Source of the DNA: CAYNFH01 sp964396385
Lineage (GTDB): Bacteria > Armatimonadota > Chthonomonadetes > Chthonomonadales > CAJBBX01
NCBI GenBank assembly: GCA_964396385.1
Contig: CAYNFH010000043.1
Span: forward strand, 1 to 32,796
DNA length: 32,796 bases
Direction of reading: 5' to 3'
The notes under the pieces were generated by a model, which did no database searches, was not told the origin of the DNA, and saw only the letters and a list, made by a program, of their open reading frames with translations. Positions 6,502-16,372 of this stretch are shown here, piece after piece. The translations under genes and the position numbers were made by a program. Within the stretch, counting starts at the first letter, position 1. Each line of letters opens with the position of its first letter.

Positions 6502-9500
6502 CAGGTCCTCCTACCGGCCCGGGTTGCGAGCCAGTCCTCCAGGTCTCTGCCGGCGAGCTCTTCGGTGGAGTTGCCGAATCGGACATAAAGCTTGTTGTCC
6601 AGGTAGTGAGGGATTGAAGAGGCAGGCACATCAATTCGGCAGACCGTCTTGCCGCCGGATTCTGGAAACTGGATCTCCAGCCCGGCGGGGATAGGCTCCA
6701 TTCGCGTCTTGAGGAGATCGGTCAGCTTCAGCTCGAAGCCGTCCCGGTTCTGCTTCGCGCCCAGGAGCGTGTAGTCCGGCTCGATCCCAATGACCTCGCC
6801 GCTGTCGTGTACGCCGATGAGCAGTGTTCCGCCGCGCGAATTGAGGAATGCACAGACAGTCTTGAGGGCGGAGTGGATCACCGCCTTCCGCGTCTCGGCG
6901 ACCTTCTGCTGCCGCTGGGGCTCCGGCATCTTGAGGAATCCGGCCGCGTCTACGTACTCCAGAGACTGTTTGAACTCCAGAGCGCCGCTCTCGCCCTTCG
7001 CGATCAGGGCCAGGAGGGGGTCGTCACGCCAGCGGCGCGGGTCGCCAGCCAGGATCCGCGCGCACCGCTCCAGATGGTCCGCGTACTTCTCCCTGGCCTC
7101 CGCGATCCACCCGCGCGCCTGCGCCAACCGCCCCCGCTCGTAGCGGCAGAACCAAAGCTCAACGTTCCGAACTTCATCCGGAGATAGGCCGTACAGGCCA
7201 AAGACATCCAGCTCTATGGCGCGCTGTTCGTGCTGCCAGTAGGGGTACTTCAGGTGCTGATGCTGTTTCGTGACGATTGTGCGGACCGATTCTGCAAGCT
7301 GGCTGGCATTAGCAGCTTCGTTAGGGATAGGCAACCGCTTCAGGTCGTTGACCTCCGTGTGCCAACCGTTGTTCAAGAACACGTTGGCGACGAATCGGGT
7401 AAGTACACTGTTGAGAATGCCAACTAGCACCTCCGGGTCCATTGTCTCCGGGAACAGCGAGGAACCCTCTGTGTCGAACACACTGGAAGAGTTGAATCGG
7501 AACGTTGGTGCATATCTGCCTGTTCGCGAGAACGTGATTCCCTTCCGGAAATAGAGGGTTGAGTTCCGAATGACCGCCGCCCGAGTGGCCTCGTCGCTCG
7601 GTGTCACCAGGTGGCACTGGCCAATGCGACGCTTACGATCAGCCCTCGTCGCGGTCCGCAGGCGCTGCACGGCCCCTCGTGACCAGTCGATGTAGTATTC
7701 GGTGGGAACGTAGTAACAGGGCAGCCAGCCGCCCGCCTCCAAGTCTGATTCGCCGCCTTTGTCATACGGGATGAAGTGCCGGCCGCCATACTCCTCCGGC
7801 GCGATTCCGCGCATGCGTGCCTCCTCTGGCCGGGAACAGTAGTCGCGGAGCTCTTCTTCAGTCAAAACGAGATCCGGGTCCACTGGCCTGTACGAGCCCC
7901 TTCCGGCACCAGTTACACGCAGATAGTATTCGTTATCGCCTGTTTGCAGCCCAACCGCCACTTTTGCAACAGCCGCAGGGCTCTCACCTAGGCGCGGGAC
8001 ACTCGTGTCAGACACGAAACGCTGCAGACTTGCCGGTGCGACAAAGAGGGCCTGGTTAGGGTCCTCGGTTAACTGTGCTTGCGGATAGGTGTAGCGGGCG
8101 TAGGTCTCAGTCTGGAGGTCCGGACCGTGGTAGGCGAGGGCGAGCAGGTTGGAGTCCAGGAGGGGCCAGTCTCCGGCCGGCAGCGCCGCCAGGTCGGAGG
8201 CGATCATGCGGTGACCTGGGTCGGGCGGTTGGTTCTGGAGCGCAAGAATGCAGGTCCGCACCACCGCTTTGAATACCCACTCCGGCACGTCTGTCACGTG
8301 CAGGATGGTGCGCTGAAGGAGCATCTTCCGCAGCGGGCGGTGCGTGCGGATGGTGCGCCAGGTGTTGGAGATGATGTAGACCATCATGCCGCCCGGCCGC
8401 AAGAGCTGCAGCGCGCGGGCCATGAAGGCGGAGTAGATGTCCTTGCTCTGTCCGCTGCGCGGACCGAACAGCGCGTCTCTCAGCTCGTCCGTGACGCTTC
8501 CTTCGCCGTACGGCGGGTTGGCGAGCACGATGTCGAAACCCGCGTTCCTGAACACCTCCGCGAACTCGACCCGCCAGTCAAACGCCGATTTGGGCAAGGA
8601 GCCATTCTTGTTCACCCACGCGGCAATCTCGTCCCGTAGCTCAATGACCTCGTTCTTGAGAGCGCGCTTGTCGCCTGACCAGTAGGGATCCGCGTATTCG
8701 GTCTTTAGCGCATCGAAGTGGGTTATCTGGTCCTGGCGGAATATATCTAGCTGCTCGCCGCCGCGAGGGTCGGGAGCTGTAAGGCTGTCTCCCACTTCCA
8801 GTTTGAAGTCAAGGTTCGGGAGCGGCTGCGGATCGTCGCCTTCGTACTCCACCGCCAGCGAGAGCCACAGCCGGAGCCGGGCGATGTTCACGGCGAACTC
8901 GTCGATGTCCACGCCGTAGAGGTTCTGCTGGATGATGGTTAGCCTGCGCTGGTATCCCTGTCTGGCGGTGAGCTTGTCCGCGCGCACCTCCAGCAGCCCC
9001 ATGAGCGCGTACAGCTCCTGGAGCATACCGAGCAGATACGCGCCGCTCCCGCAGGCCGGGTCCACTACGCGCACCTGCTGGAGCTTCTCCAGCGCGGCGG
9101 CGGCCTGTGCGCGAGAGAGGTGGTCCGTGCTGCGGTCGTCTATCAGCTCCCCGTATCCGCCCAGGTAGCCCTTCAGCGCTTCGCGGCACATGAATGCCAC
9201 GATGCTGCGGGGCGTGTAGTAGGAGCCGGTCTCCTGCCGGCTTGTCACCAGCTCCTCGAAGACTTTGCCCAGCATCTCCGGGTCCACTGCTACCTCTACA
9301 TCCAGCGGCGTGCTCTCAGAGATAGTAAAGTTCCAGCCCGCGAAAAGGCGGTTGATGATAAGGTCGAACGCCTCGTCAGGGATGAACTCGCCCTTACCAT
9401 CCGAGCTGCCAGACTCGAATAGACCGCCGTTGAGGTAGGGCACGTCGCCGATTCGTGAGTGCAGTACGGGGTTGTTGCGGTTCAGATCCCGGGCCTGCGG

Positions 9501-10272
9501 GTTGTTCAGGCCCGCGAAGAAGAGCGGAATCAGGTGCGCCTCGTAGAAATTCACGTCGCGGTCGCGCCCCTCCCAGAGCGCGGCCAGGTAGTCCTCCCGG
9601 CCGTTGAAGCGCAGCCAGCCCTTCTTGCTGAGGAAATGAACGAACATCAAGCGGTTGAACAGGCCCTGCGTGAAGAGGCGCTTTTCGCCGTGGACTCCCT
9701 GAATCATCTCTTCCGCTTGCCTGAAGATGACCTCGTACTCCCGGAAAAACTCCGCGGTGACTCGCTCAACATCCCAGGCCAGGTGCCAGCGCGCCTGGTC
9801 CCAGTCGTACTCCCCGTCCTCCTTCTGCGGGGGCATCCGGAGGCTGGGCAGGTTGAACTCCAGAGGCGTGCGGAGCCCCTCCCGCTGCTCCCGGTCCCAG
9901 CCGAATACGCTCAGCGAAGGCTGCCCGGTCGGGCGCTCCGCAAACCGCGCAAAGCGCAGGCCCGCGTAGTTCTCTGTTGCGCAAATGAAGACAATCTGGT
10001 CCAAAGAGTGTCCGGCGAAGCGGGCCTCGAATGGTACGGCGGAACTCTCCAGAGAACTCAACCAGGAGAATGACGTACAGGTCGTTGCCGGTGAACGGGA
10101 CGACCTGACGCACCTCCGCACGCCCGGTTAGGTCTTCGTGCAGCGCCGGCCCTGTATAGGTGAGCGGGTCGTCGCTGTCCGCTTCTACGGGCCAGCCGAG
10201 GTCGTCGTGCAGCAGCTTGTAGAGACTGGGCCGGTCGTGGATCGCTCGGAGAGCCTCGTCGGTAAGTGCCAT
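6501..10272 (-). CDS. Eco57I/PglX-like DNA methyltransferase with C-terminal AlbA_2 domain, frameshifted near N-terminus
   Basis: This is a large class I SAM-dependent N6-adenine-type methyltransferase. The SAM-binding motif VVDPACGSGAYLLG lies at about bases 9035-9075 and the catalytic NPPYG at about 8500-8530. A long target-recognition-like region follows, and a Schlafen/AlbA_2-type domain (ESGALEFKQSLEY, then FLNSRGGTLLIGVHDSGEVI) fills the last 170 residues. The natural start is ATG 10272 (MALTDEALRAIHDRPSLYKL), overlapping the helicase stop as TGATG. That frame runs out near 10010-10050, and the rest continues in the +1 frame (GHSLDQIVFICATENYAG onward). So one extra base is present: an inactivating mutation, an assembly error or, less likely, recoding. 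The uninterrupted part begins at 10121. Confidence 0.88.
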
Positions 10273-13200
10273 CAGGCTGCCATGCTCCTGAGCTCCATCC
10301 AACAGACCAGCTTGGGCTCTATGGTGACCACGAGGTTTACGTCGCGGAAGCTCTGGCGGACGGCGTTCTTGAGTTTGCGGAGGCCGGCTGCGAGCTCGGC
10401 CGGATCGCCGGGGTTGCCTGAACGGCGGTCTTGCGGGGCCTGGGCCAGCACGGAGAGGACCTCCGTGGGCTCCAGCAGGAGTTTGCCATCTGCCTCCATG
10501 GCGAGGACCGGCATGTCCAGGATGGCGCGGAAGCGGGCCCTGTCCGCCGCGGAGATTCGGTCCTCGTCCGCCTTCATCACAAACGCGGCGAACAGGCCGT
10601 CGACCGGGGCATCGTCCCATACTCCGAACGCGCCCGGCGGCACCGCCTCCGCGGTCGCCACGTCCGCCGGATGCTGCGCCACCAGCTCATCGTACGCCTT
10701 GAGCGCGGCGTCCCGCGCCGTCACCTCGCCCTCCAGGCGGGCGTTGAACTCCAGCAGCGTGCCCTCTGGGTCCTGCGCGCTGAAGAAGGACTGGTCCAGC
10801 CCCAGCATGCTGGTGATCTTGCGCTTGCGGTTTTCCACCGTGCCCACCAGGTCGATGATCTCCTCGATGGCCTTCGGAGGATGGACGTTCAGGATGGCGA
10901 AGGTGTGGCCGGGGTCGTCGTCCCGCAGCCGCCGGTCGACGCGGCCGATGCGCTGGATCAGGCGGACGGGGTTCCAGTGGATGTCGTAGTTCAGGATGCA
11001 GCCAGCTTCCTGCAGGTTCACGCCTTCCGCGAGCACGTCGGTGGAGATCAGGACATTCACCGGATTGAACTGAAGGGGCGGCTGGTCCAGCGGGTTGTAG
11101 CGCGGGCTGAATGCGTGGAGTATACGCGCGCGGCGGTCGCCCTGGACGCTCGTGTCGATGCGGGCCACCTGGTCTCCGAACTGTTCCCTGAGCTGCCGCT
11201 CCAGGTACTCGGCGGTCCGGCGGCTCTGTGTGAAGATAAGCACCTTGCGGCCGAGGTCGCGCTGCTCTCCCAGTCGGGCGATCACGTCCTCCAGCTTCCG
11301 GTCCACGCTGGCGGTCCGCGCCTGGACGATGCGCTCGTGGATGCCCTTGAGAATGTCCAGGTCTGTCTCGATGTGCTTGCGCCAGAGCTGCACGTCGTGG
11401 GTGGCGGCGCCGAACTTCTCCAGTCCCTTGCGGACGTTGTTCACCCGCAGGGCGCGCTCAAGCCACTCGTCCATCTCCTCGCCGCTGGCGTCACTCGCCA
11501 CGCCGTCGATGGAGTCTGCGGACTGCTCCTCGTCCTGGTCGTCGAGGTCCCGCAGGTCGCGGCCTATCCAGGGCGAGTGGGTATCTATCACCTGGGCAAC
11601 GCTGACCGGTTCGAGCTCACCACGGTCCGCCATGTGTCGCAGGCGGGCGCATAGCCCCGCGCCCAGCGCCTGCACGATGCCCTGGAACGCGACGGGGGAG
11701 CTCTCAAGCTGCTTCATCACATTCACAAAGACGAGGCCGACCAGGAAGGATTCTGTCTGCGCATCCTTCAAGCTCTCGTCCGGCTGACGCCGGTACCGGT
11801 CCGGCAGGTACGCGCTGAACCGAAGCCCTCGCTCCGGCAGGCTCACCTTGATCCGCCTGCCGCGGCCCTCCGCCTGCGAGGCGCGAGAGACCTCCGCCCG
11901 GTACGTAGCCAGGAAGTGCGCCAGCTCCTCGAACTCGCCTTTGGCGAACCGGACGAGGTCCGTGTAGGCGGGCGACAGCTCATACTGGATGGTCCGGATG
12001 GGCTCGCGCTCCGGGAACCGGAGCAGCCGGCCGTGAGCCGCCGCGATCTCCTTGCAGGTCCGCCGGGAGCGCTGGATAGCGATGGTCTGAAGCCCCTGTT
12101 TGAGCAGTCCCTTGGGCGCCAGGTCCGTCTCCAGCTCCAACTCTAGCTGGTGGCCGTTGTTCTTGTCGCGCTGATGGTCCAGTGTGACGGCCGCGCGCTG
12201 GTACTGCTCGATCCGGATGCCGCCAATGTGGCCCTTCTCCTGCGTGATGAGCCGGAACTGGGCGGCCAGATCCTGGTACTCCGTGTTGATGGGGGTGGCC
12301 GTGAGGAGAATAACCAGTTTGGGGCCCAGCGGCCCTTCCTGCAGCATGCGGAGAAGGTTGACGTAGCGGTTGGCGTCCGTCTTGCGGAAGTTATGGCTCT
12401 CGTCGATGACGATGACCTCGGCCTGCCTGGCATACTCGTTCAGCTCCGCGACTTTGTCTACGGTGGACTTGTCCGTCCTCTTGGAGTCGTAGCCGAACCA
12501 GGTCATCGGCTCGTACGCGAGGGAGCTGTAGCCGCGCCGGTAGCGGTCCAGGTACTTCGTCAGGTAGCCCTCCCAGCTTGCGCTCAGAATGGCCTTGGGA
12601 GCGATGAGAAAGGCGCGTTTGCCCCGGGCCAGGAAGTGCTCCATAAGAGCGAGCGCGACATAGGACTTGCCAAGGCCGACCCCGTCGCTAATGAGCACCC
12701 CTCGCTCGCGGGCAATTATCTTGAGCGCCTGCCGGTAGGCGTCCTCCTGATGGGGGTCCAGGTCCCCTAGCACGCCGAGGGCCGGCAGAGCGTCACGCCC
12801 CTGAATCCAGTCGCCCCAGAGCAGCAGCGCCCGTTGGTAGAGGGCGTAGGGGTCGTACAGGTCTATCTGGCGCTTGATCTCCTGCTGAAGGCGAGCGGTG
12901 ACGTCGTCCTCGACCGCTTCCGCCCATCGCTGTTCAAACCATTCGCTGAGCGCGGCCGTCTGCTCCGGCGTGAGCTCCACATTGAGCTCGATATTCCGGG
13001 TGAGGCCGGGTCCGGTGAAGTTGCCGCTCCCCAGGATGCCCATCTTATAGGGATAGTGGGACCTCTCCGATAGGTACGCCTTCGCGTGGAACTTCTTGGC
13101 GGTGTAGCAGCGGGCCTGAATGCGCTTCGCCTTGAAGAGAGCGTCGATCTTGGCGAGGCTGGAGAGGGTGGGATCGGTCAGCCTTCGCTCGGCGAGATCC

Positions 13201-13445
13201 ACGTCAGACTGAGCGCGGAGCCGCTCCAGCAGCCGTTCACGCTGGCTCCGGTCCGCCTCGTGGCCGAACAGGATGCGGACGGACTCGCAGCCCTGGAGGT
13301 TGCAGGCAACGAGCTCCAGCGCATCCAGTGAAAAGAACGCGGTGGCGATGGAGAGGGAACGGCTGCCTTCCGTAATGTTTTCGATGCCAACCTGGAGCGT
13401 GTTTCCGTCACGGTTGTCGATGATGCTGGTGGCTGCGGCAATCAC
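10272..13445 (-). CDS. PLD-nuclease/SNF2-family helicase fusion
   Basis: This 1057-aa protein starts at GTG 13445. Residues 1-190 form a phospholipase D-like nuclease domain with His120-x-Lys122 (KFHAKAYL) and GSGNFT (139-144). Residues 235-460 are the first helicase lobe: Walker A GVGLGKS (255-261), DESH (348-351) and LLTATPINTE. The second lobe has VLIFTQSRRTAEYL, VLISTDVLAEGVNLQ and QRIGRVDRR, the arginine-finger motif VI. All catalytic motifs look intact. Its neighbours are a coupled methyltransferase and an unknown gene, suggesting an ATP-driven restriction module in the broad style of DISARM or type I/III systems. The fusion of PLD and helicase in one chain, and the absence of DUF1998, set it apart from classical DISARM. 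Confidence 0.9.
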   Translation of the reverse strand: MIAAATSIIDNRDGNTLQVGIENITEGSRSLSIATAFFSLDALELVACNLQGCESVRILFGHEADRSQRERLLERLRAQSDVDLAERRLTDPTLSSLAKIDALFKAKRIQARCYTAKKFHAKAYLSERSHYPYKMGILGSGNFTGPGLTRNIELNVELTPEQTAALSEWFEQRWAEAVEDDVTARLQQEIKRQIDLYDPYALYQRALLLWGDWIQGRDALPALGVLGDLDPHQEDAYRQALKIIARERGVLISDGVGLGKSYVALALMEHFLARGKRAFLIAPKAILSASWEGYLTKYLDRYRRGYSSLAYEPMTWFGYDSKRTDKSTVDKVAELNEYARQAEVIVIDESHNFRKTDANRYVNLLRMLQEGPLGPKLVILLTATPINTEYQDLAAQFRLITQEKGHIGGIRIEQYQRAAVTLDHQRDKNNGHQLELELETDLAPKGLLKQGLQTIAIQRSRRTCKEIAAAHGRLLRFPEREPIRTIQYELSPAYTDLVRFAKGEFEELAHFLATYRAEVSRASQAEGRGRRIKVSLPERGLRFSAYLPDRYRRQPDESLKDAQTESFLVGLVFVNVMKQLESSPVAFQGIVQALGAGLCARLRHMADRGELEPVSVAQVIDTHSPWIGRDLRDLDDQDEEQSADSIDGVASDASGEEMDEWLERALRVNNVRKGLEKFGAATHDVQLWRKHIETDLDILKGIHERIVQARTASVDRKLEDVIARLGEQRDLGRKVLIFTQSRRTAEYLERQLREQFGDQVARIDTSVQGDRRARILHAFSPRYNPLDQPPLQFNPVNVLISTDVLAEGVNLQEAGCILNYDIHWNPVRLIQRIGRVDRRLRDDDPGHTFAILNVHPPKAIEEIIDLVGTVENRKRKITSMLGLDQSFFSAQDPEGTLLEFNARLEGEVTARDAALKAYDELVAQHPADVATAEAVPPGAFGVWDDAPVDGLFAAFVMKADEDRISAADRARFRAILDMPVLAMEADGKLLLEPTEVLSVLAQAPQDRRSGNPGDPAELAAGLRKLKNAVRQSFRDVNLVVTIEPKLVCWMELRSMAA

Positions 13446-13610
13446 AGTGAAGTCTCTCTTCAGCGATTGTTTCGGGGCGCCTCACTGTTCGCCGCGGCAG
13501 TTGCTTCCTCCTCCGGAATGGGCGTGCCCAAGGAGATTCCAAGCAGCGGGTGGAATGGTGAGCGTTGAGAGCCAGAACCCTTCCGGCCCGAGCCGGAGGA
13601 CCGCACTCCA
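13446..13610. other. Divergent intergenic region
   Basis: This 165-base gap separates the helicase operon (minus) from the DUF1801 gene (plus) and must carry both promoters. I see no strong sigma-70 hexamers, no repeat array and no gene. GGAGG about 11 bases before 13611 can serve the plus-strand gene. Confidence 0.4.
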
Positions 13611-13976
13611 ATGGCTAAGACCGATTTCCAGTCCGTAGACGAGTATATCGCGGCGCAGGCGGAGGAGCTCCGGCCCGCACTAGCGCAGGTGCGAGCGGTC
13701 ATCCGGGGCGCGGTACCGGATGCCAAAGAGGTTATCTCCTATCAGATGCCCGCATACAGGCTGAATGGCAGAATCTTCCTCTTCTTCGCGGGGTGGAAGG
13801 GGCACTATTCGATCTATCCGGGCAGCAGCCGGACGGTGGAGGCGTTGAAGCAGGAGCTCGCGCCATACGAGATCAGCAAGGGCACCATCCGGTTCCCGCT
13901 CTCCCAGCCCGTGCCCGCGGACCTGATCGCCCGCATCGCCAAGCTCCGCGCGAATGAGGTGAGAGGTGAGAGGTGA
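13611..13976 (+). CDS. DUF1801 (YdhG-like) protein
   Basis: This 121-aa cytoplasmic protein matches DUF1801 along its whole length: SVDEYIAAQAEELRPALAQV, the hallmark KEVISYQMPAYRLNGRIFLF, a glycine-rich GHYSIYPGSS, and KGTIRFPLSQPVPADLI followed by a closing helix. Structures of the family show a helix-grip fold. Some Bacillus members are called iron chaperones, but the function is generally uncertain. The ATG is preceded by GGAGG at a rather long 11 bases. The last residues (NEVRGER) and the stop codon are supplied by a GAGGTGA heptamer array, so the native C-terminus has been replaced or extended by the repeat. Confidence 0.85.
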   Translation: MAKTDFQSVDEYIAAQAEELRPALAQVRAVIRGAVPDAKEVISYQMPAYRLNGRIFLFFAGWKGHYSIYPGSSRTVEALKQELAPYEISKGTIRFPLSQPVPADLIARIAKLRANEVRGER

Positions 13977-14057
13977 GCGGAGAAGGTGCGGAAAGTATGC
14001 CGTACCGGGAGGACGTACTCACCCATCCTGTAACCTGAAACCTGTAACCTGTGACCT
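13956..14057. repeat. Heptamer arrays GAGGTGA and CCTGTAA flanking a spacer
   Basis: Three exact GAGGTGA units (13956-13976) end in the TGA that terminates the DUF1801 gene. After a 50-base spacer come four CCTGTAA-type units (14027-14054). Both units contain a stop codon in one phase, and the element lies between genes except where it supplies that stop. Confidence 0.85.
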
Positions 14058-14075
14058 ACACCGGAGAATCAACAC

Positions 14076-16181
14076 GTGCTCCGCCCACTTGCCGACCGAC
14101 TAAACGCCGCCCGCCAGCGTCAGTTCGTGGGCCGCGAGGCCGAGATTGCGCTACTGGACGAGGCGCTGGATTCGGACGAACCGCCCTTCGCGCTGCTCTA
14201 CCTCTTCGGTCCAGGCGGGGTGGGCAAGACCACGCTGCTCCAGCAGTTTGCGGCTCGATGCGCTGAGCGCCGGGTTCCTGCCGTGCTGCTGGATGCCCGC
14301 AGCGTGGAACCCTCGCCGGAGGCGTTTTGCCGCGCGCTCGCCCAGTCCATGGGGCTGGCGCCGGACGCCGACCCCCTGGCGGCGCTGGCGGATTCGCCAG
14401 GCCGGCGGGTGCTGCTCATCGACACCTATGAGTCCCTGGCACCCCTGGACGGCTGGATTCGCTCCGAGCTGCTGCCCCAGCTTCCCGTCGACATCCTTAT
14501 CGTGGTAGCCGGCCGGAAGCCCCCCTGCTCGTCGTGGCGCGCGGATCCCGGCTGGCAGTCGCTCCTCCAGACGGTGTCCCTGCGCAACCTGAGCGCGGCG
14601 GAGAGCCGCCGCTACCTGGAGCGCCGGCGGGTGCCTGTCCAGGAGCATGGGGCCGTCCTGGACTTCACCCACGGCCATCCTCTGGCGCTCTCGCTGGTGG
14701 CCGACGTCTATGCGCAGCGCGCCGACTTCCATTTCGAGCCGGACGCGGCACCGGACGTCATCCAGGCGCTGCTGGAGCGGTTCGTCCAGAGGGCGCCCGG
14801 CCCCGCGCACCGCGCGGCCCTGGAGACCTGCGCCCTCGTCCGGGTTACCACGGAGTCGCTCCTGGCGGAGATCCTGGCCATCCAGGACGCGCACGAGCTG
14901 TTCGAATGGCTGCGCGGCCTCTCCTTTGTCGAGACGGGCCGGCGTGGTCTGTTCCCGCACGACCTGGCGCGCGAGGCCCTGACCGCGGACCTGCGCTGGC
15001 GGAACCCGGAGTGGTGCACGGAGCTGCTGCGCCGCGCCCGGGTGCACTATGCCGCCCGACTGCGGGAGACCTCCGGCCAGGAACAGCAGCGCGTGCTGGT
15101 GGACTACATCTACCTGAACCGTGACAACCCTGTGGTACGCCCGTTCTTCGACTGGAACGAGGTCTCCAGCGTCTATGTGGACTCCTTCCGTGAGGGCGAT
15201 AGGCCCGCGGTGTACGACATGGTGGCGCGGCACGAGGGTGAGGAATCGGCTCACCTGGCGGACTACTGGGTTGGCCGCCCGGAGCATCCCACGCTGGTGG
15301 TCCGCCGGAGCGGCGCGGACGGCGCCGCGGAGCTGGCGGGCTTCCTGGTCCTCCTGGGCGTCCACCGCACCACGCCGCAGGAGCGCGCCACGGACCCGGC
15401 GGTAAGGGCCGCCTTCGAGTATGTTCGGCGGATGGCGCCGCTCAGAGAAGGGGAGTGCTCCACACTGTTCCGCTTCTGGATGGCCGCGGATACGTATCAG
15501 CAGGTCTCGCCGACCCAGAGCCTGCTATTTGTCAACATGGTCCGCCACTACCTCACTACGCCGGGGCTGGCACTGACGTTCATGCCGATGAGCGATCCGG
15601 ACTTCTGGTCGCCCGTCTGCGGCTATGCGGAGCTCAAGCGGATGCCGGAAGCCGACTTCGAAATCAGCGGCCACCAATACGGCGTCTACGGCAATGATTG
15701 GCGCGCGCTCACGGCGGAGGCGTGGCTGGCCCTCCTCGCGCAGAAGGCCCGCGGCGCGCAGCCGGAATTGGCCCCCACACCGGCCGCGCCCCAGGTGCTG
15801 GTGCTGAGCCACCCGGACTTCGGCACCGCCGTGCGGGATGCGCTTCGCGCCTATACCCACCCCGCCGCTCTCCGCCGCAGCCCGCTGCTCCGGTCACGCG
15901 TGGTGGTGGAGCGTACCGGACTGGAGGCCCCCGTGCCCCGCCGTGTCGCCGCACTCCAGTCGCTGGTGGAAGAGACGGTTAGCTCCCTCCAGGCGGCTCC
16001 GCGCCTGGCCAAACTTTATCGTGTGCTGCACCGTACCTACCTGGACCCCGCACCCACGCAGGAGCAGGCGGCCGACATCCTGGACCTGCCCTTCAGCACC
16101 TATCGCCGTCATCTCACTGCCGGCATTGAGGCGGTGGTGGAATCCCTCTGGGAAGCGGAGACCGGCTCCGCGGGGAAGTAG
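14076..16181 (+). CDS. STAND-like ATPase with GNAT-like middle and helical C-terminus
   Basis: This 701-aa cytoplasmic protein starts at GTG 14076 with GGAG about nine bases upstream. Residues 18-330 are a NACHT/STAND-type ATPase: FVGREAEIALLDEAL entry motif, Walker A GPGGVGKT (45-52), Walker B RVLLIDTYE (111-119) and a GHPLAL sensor. Residues 365-480 look like a GNAT acetyltransferase fold (DSFREGDRPAVYDMVARHE, then LVVRRSGADGAAELAGFLV). The C-terminal 60 residues resemble a sigma-4-like or HTH segment (PTQEQAADILDLPFSTYRRH). The ATPase resembles those of MalT/LuxR-type regulators, so a signal-sensing transcriptional role is plausible; a link to the adjacent defence island is only positional. 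The substrate is unknown. Confidence 0.75.
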   Translation: MLRPLADRLNAARQRQFVGREAEIALLDEALDSDEPPFALLYLFGPGGVGKTTLLQQFAARCAERRVPAVLLDARSVEPSPEAFCRALAQSMGLAPDADPLAALADSPGRRVLLIDTYESLAPLDGWIRSELLPQLPVDILIVVAGRKPPCSSWRADPGWQSLLQTVSLRNLSAAESRRYLERRRVPVQEHGAVLDFTHGHPLALSLVADVYAQRADFHFEPDAAPDVIQALLERFVQRAPGPAHRAALETCALVRVTTESLLAEILAIQDAHELFEWLRGLSFVETGRRGLFPHDLAREALTADLRWRNPEWCTELLRRARVHYAARLRETSGQEQQRVLVDYIYLNRDNPVVRPFFDWNEVSSVYVDSFREGDRPAVYDMVARHEGEESAHLADYWVGRPEHPTLVVRRSGADGAAELAGFLVLLGVHRTTPQERATDPAVRAAFEYVRRMAPLREGECSTLFRFWMAADTYQQVSPTQSLLFVNMVRHYLTTPGLALTFMPMSDPDFWSPVCGYAELKRMPEADFEISGHQYGVYGNDWRALTAEAWLALLAQKARGAQPELAPTPAAPQVLVLSHPDFGTAVRDALRAYTHPAALRRSPLLRSRVVVERTGLEAPVPRRVAALQSLVEETVSSLQAAPRLAKLYRVLHRTYLDPAPTQEQAADILDLPFSTYRRHLTAGIEAVVESLWEAETGSAGK

Positions 16182-16246
16182 AGGGGCTCCGAAGTACGAA
16201 GCGGGTTGGAACCCCGGTTGATGGGGTTCCGCGCACTACGTTCAAC

Positions 16247-16350
16247 CACGCCGGGCTGAAACCCCGGCGCTATTGAAAGAAAACCCGGCTGGCGCCGGCT
16301 CCCAGCCCGAAGGGGTTGCCCTCTAATAGCACCGGGGTTCAGCCCGGTGC
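16247..16350 (+). repeat. 104-bp palindromic repeat element, copy 1
   Basis: The ends are inverted repeats (GCCGGGCTGAAACCCCGGCGC and ACCGGGGTTCAGCCCGGTGC), each itself a hairpin. The middle holds ACCCGGCTGGCGCCGGC and CAGCCCGAAGGGGTT. A near-identical copy in opposite orientation lies at 29543-29646. A related hairpin (GGAACCCCGGTTGATGGGGTTCC) precedes it at about 16208-16230. Confidence 0.85.
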
Positions 16351-16372
16351 CGCGGAGTAAAGCGCACCCATT

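Noticed and set aside
9766..10271. Separate small gene starting at 10272 and ending at 9766
   Set aside because: Its first 75 residues fit the N-terminus of the methyltransferase and the rest is out-of-frame shadow, so a frameshift within one gene is the better reading.
10431..11654. 407-aa plus-strand frame inside the helicase gene
   Set aside because: It is antisense to an intact helicase with conserved motifs, and its own translation has no recognisable domain.
13956..14057. Possible CRISPR array
   Set aside because: The units are 7 bp with no spacers; no repeat of 20-40 bp with unique spacers occurs anywhere in the window, and no cas genes are present.
14151..15365. 404-aa minus-strand frame opposite the ATPase gene
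   Set aside because: It is a long antisense frame expected in GC-rich DNA; the plus strand has Walker motifs and a plausible start.
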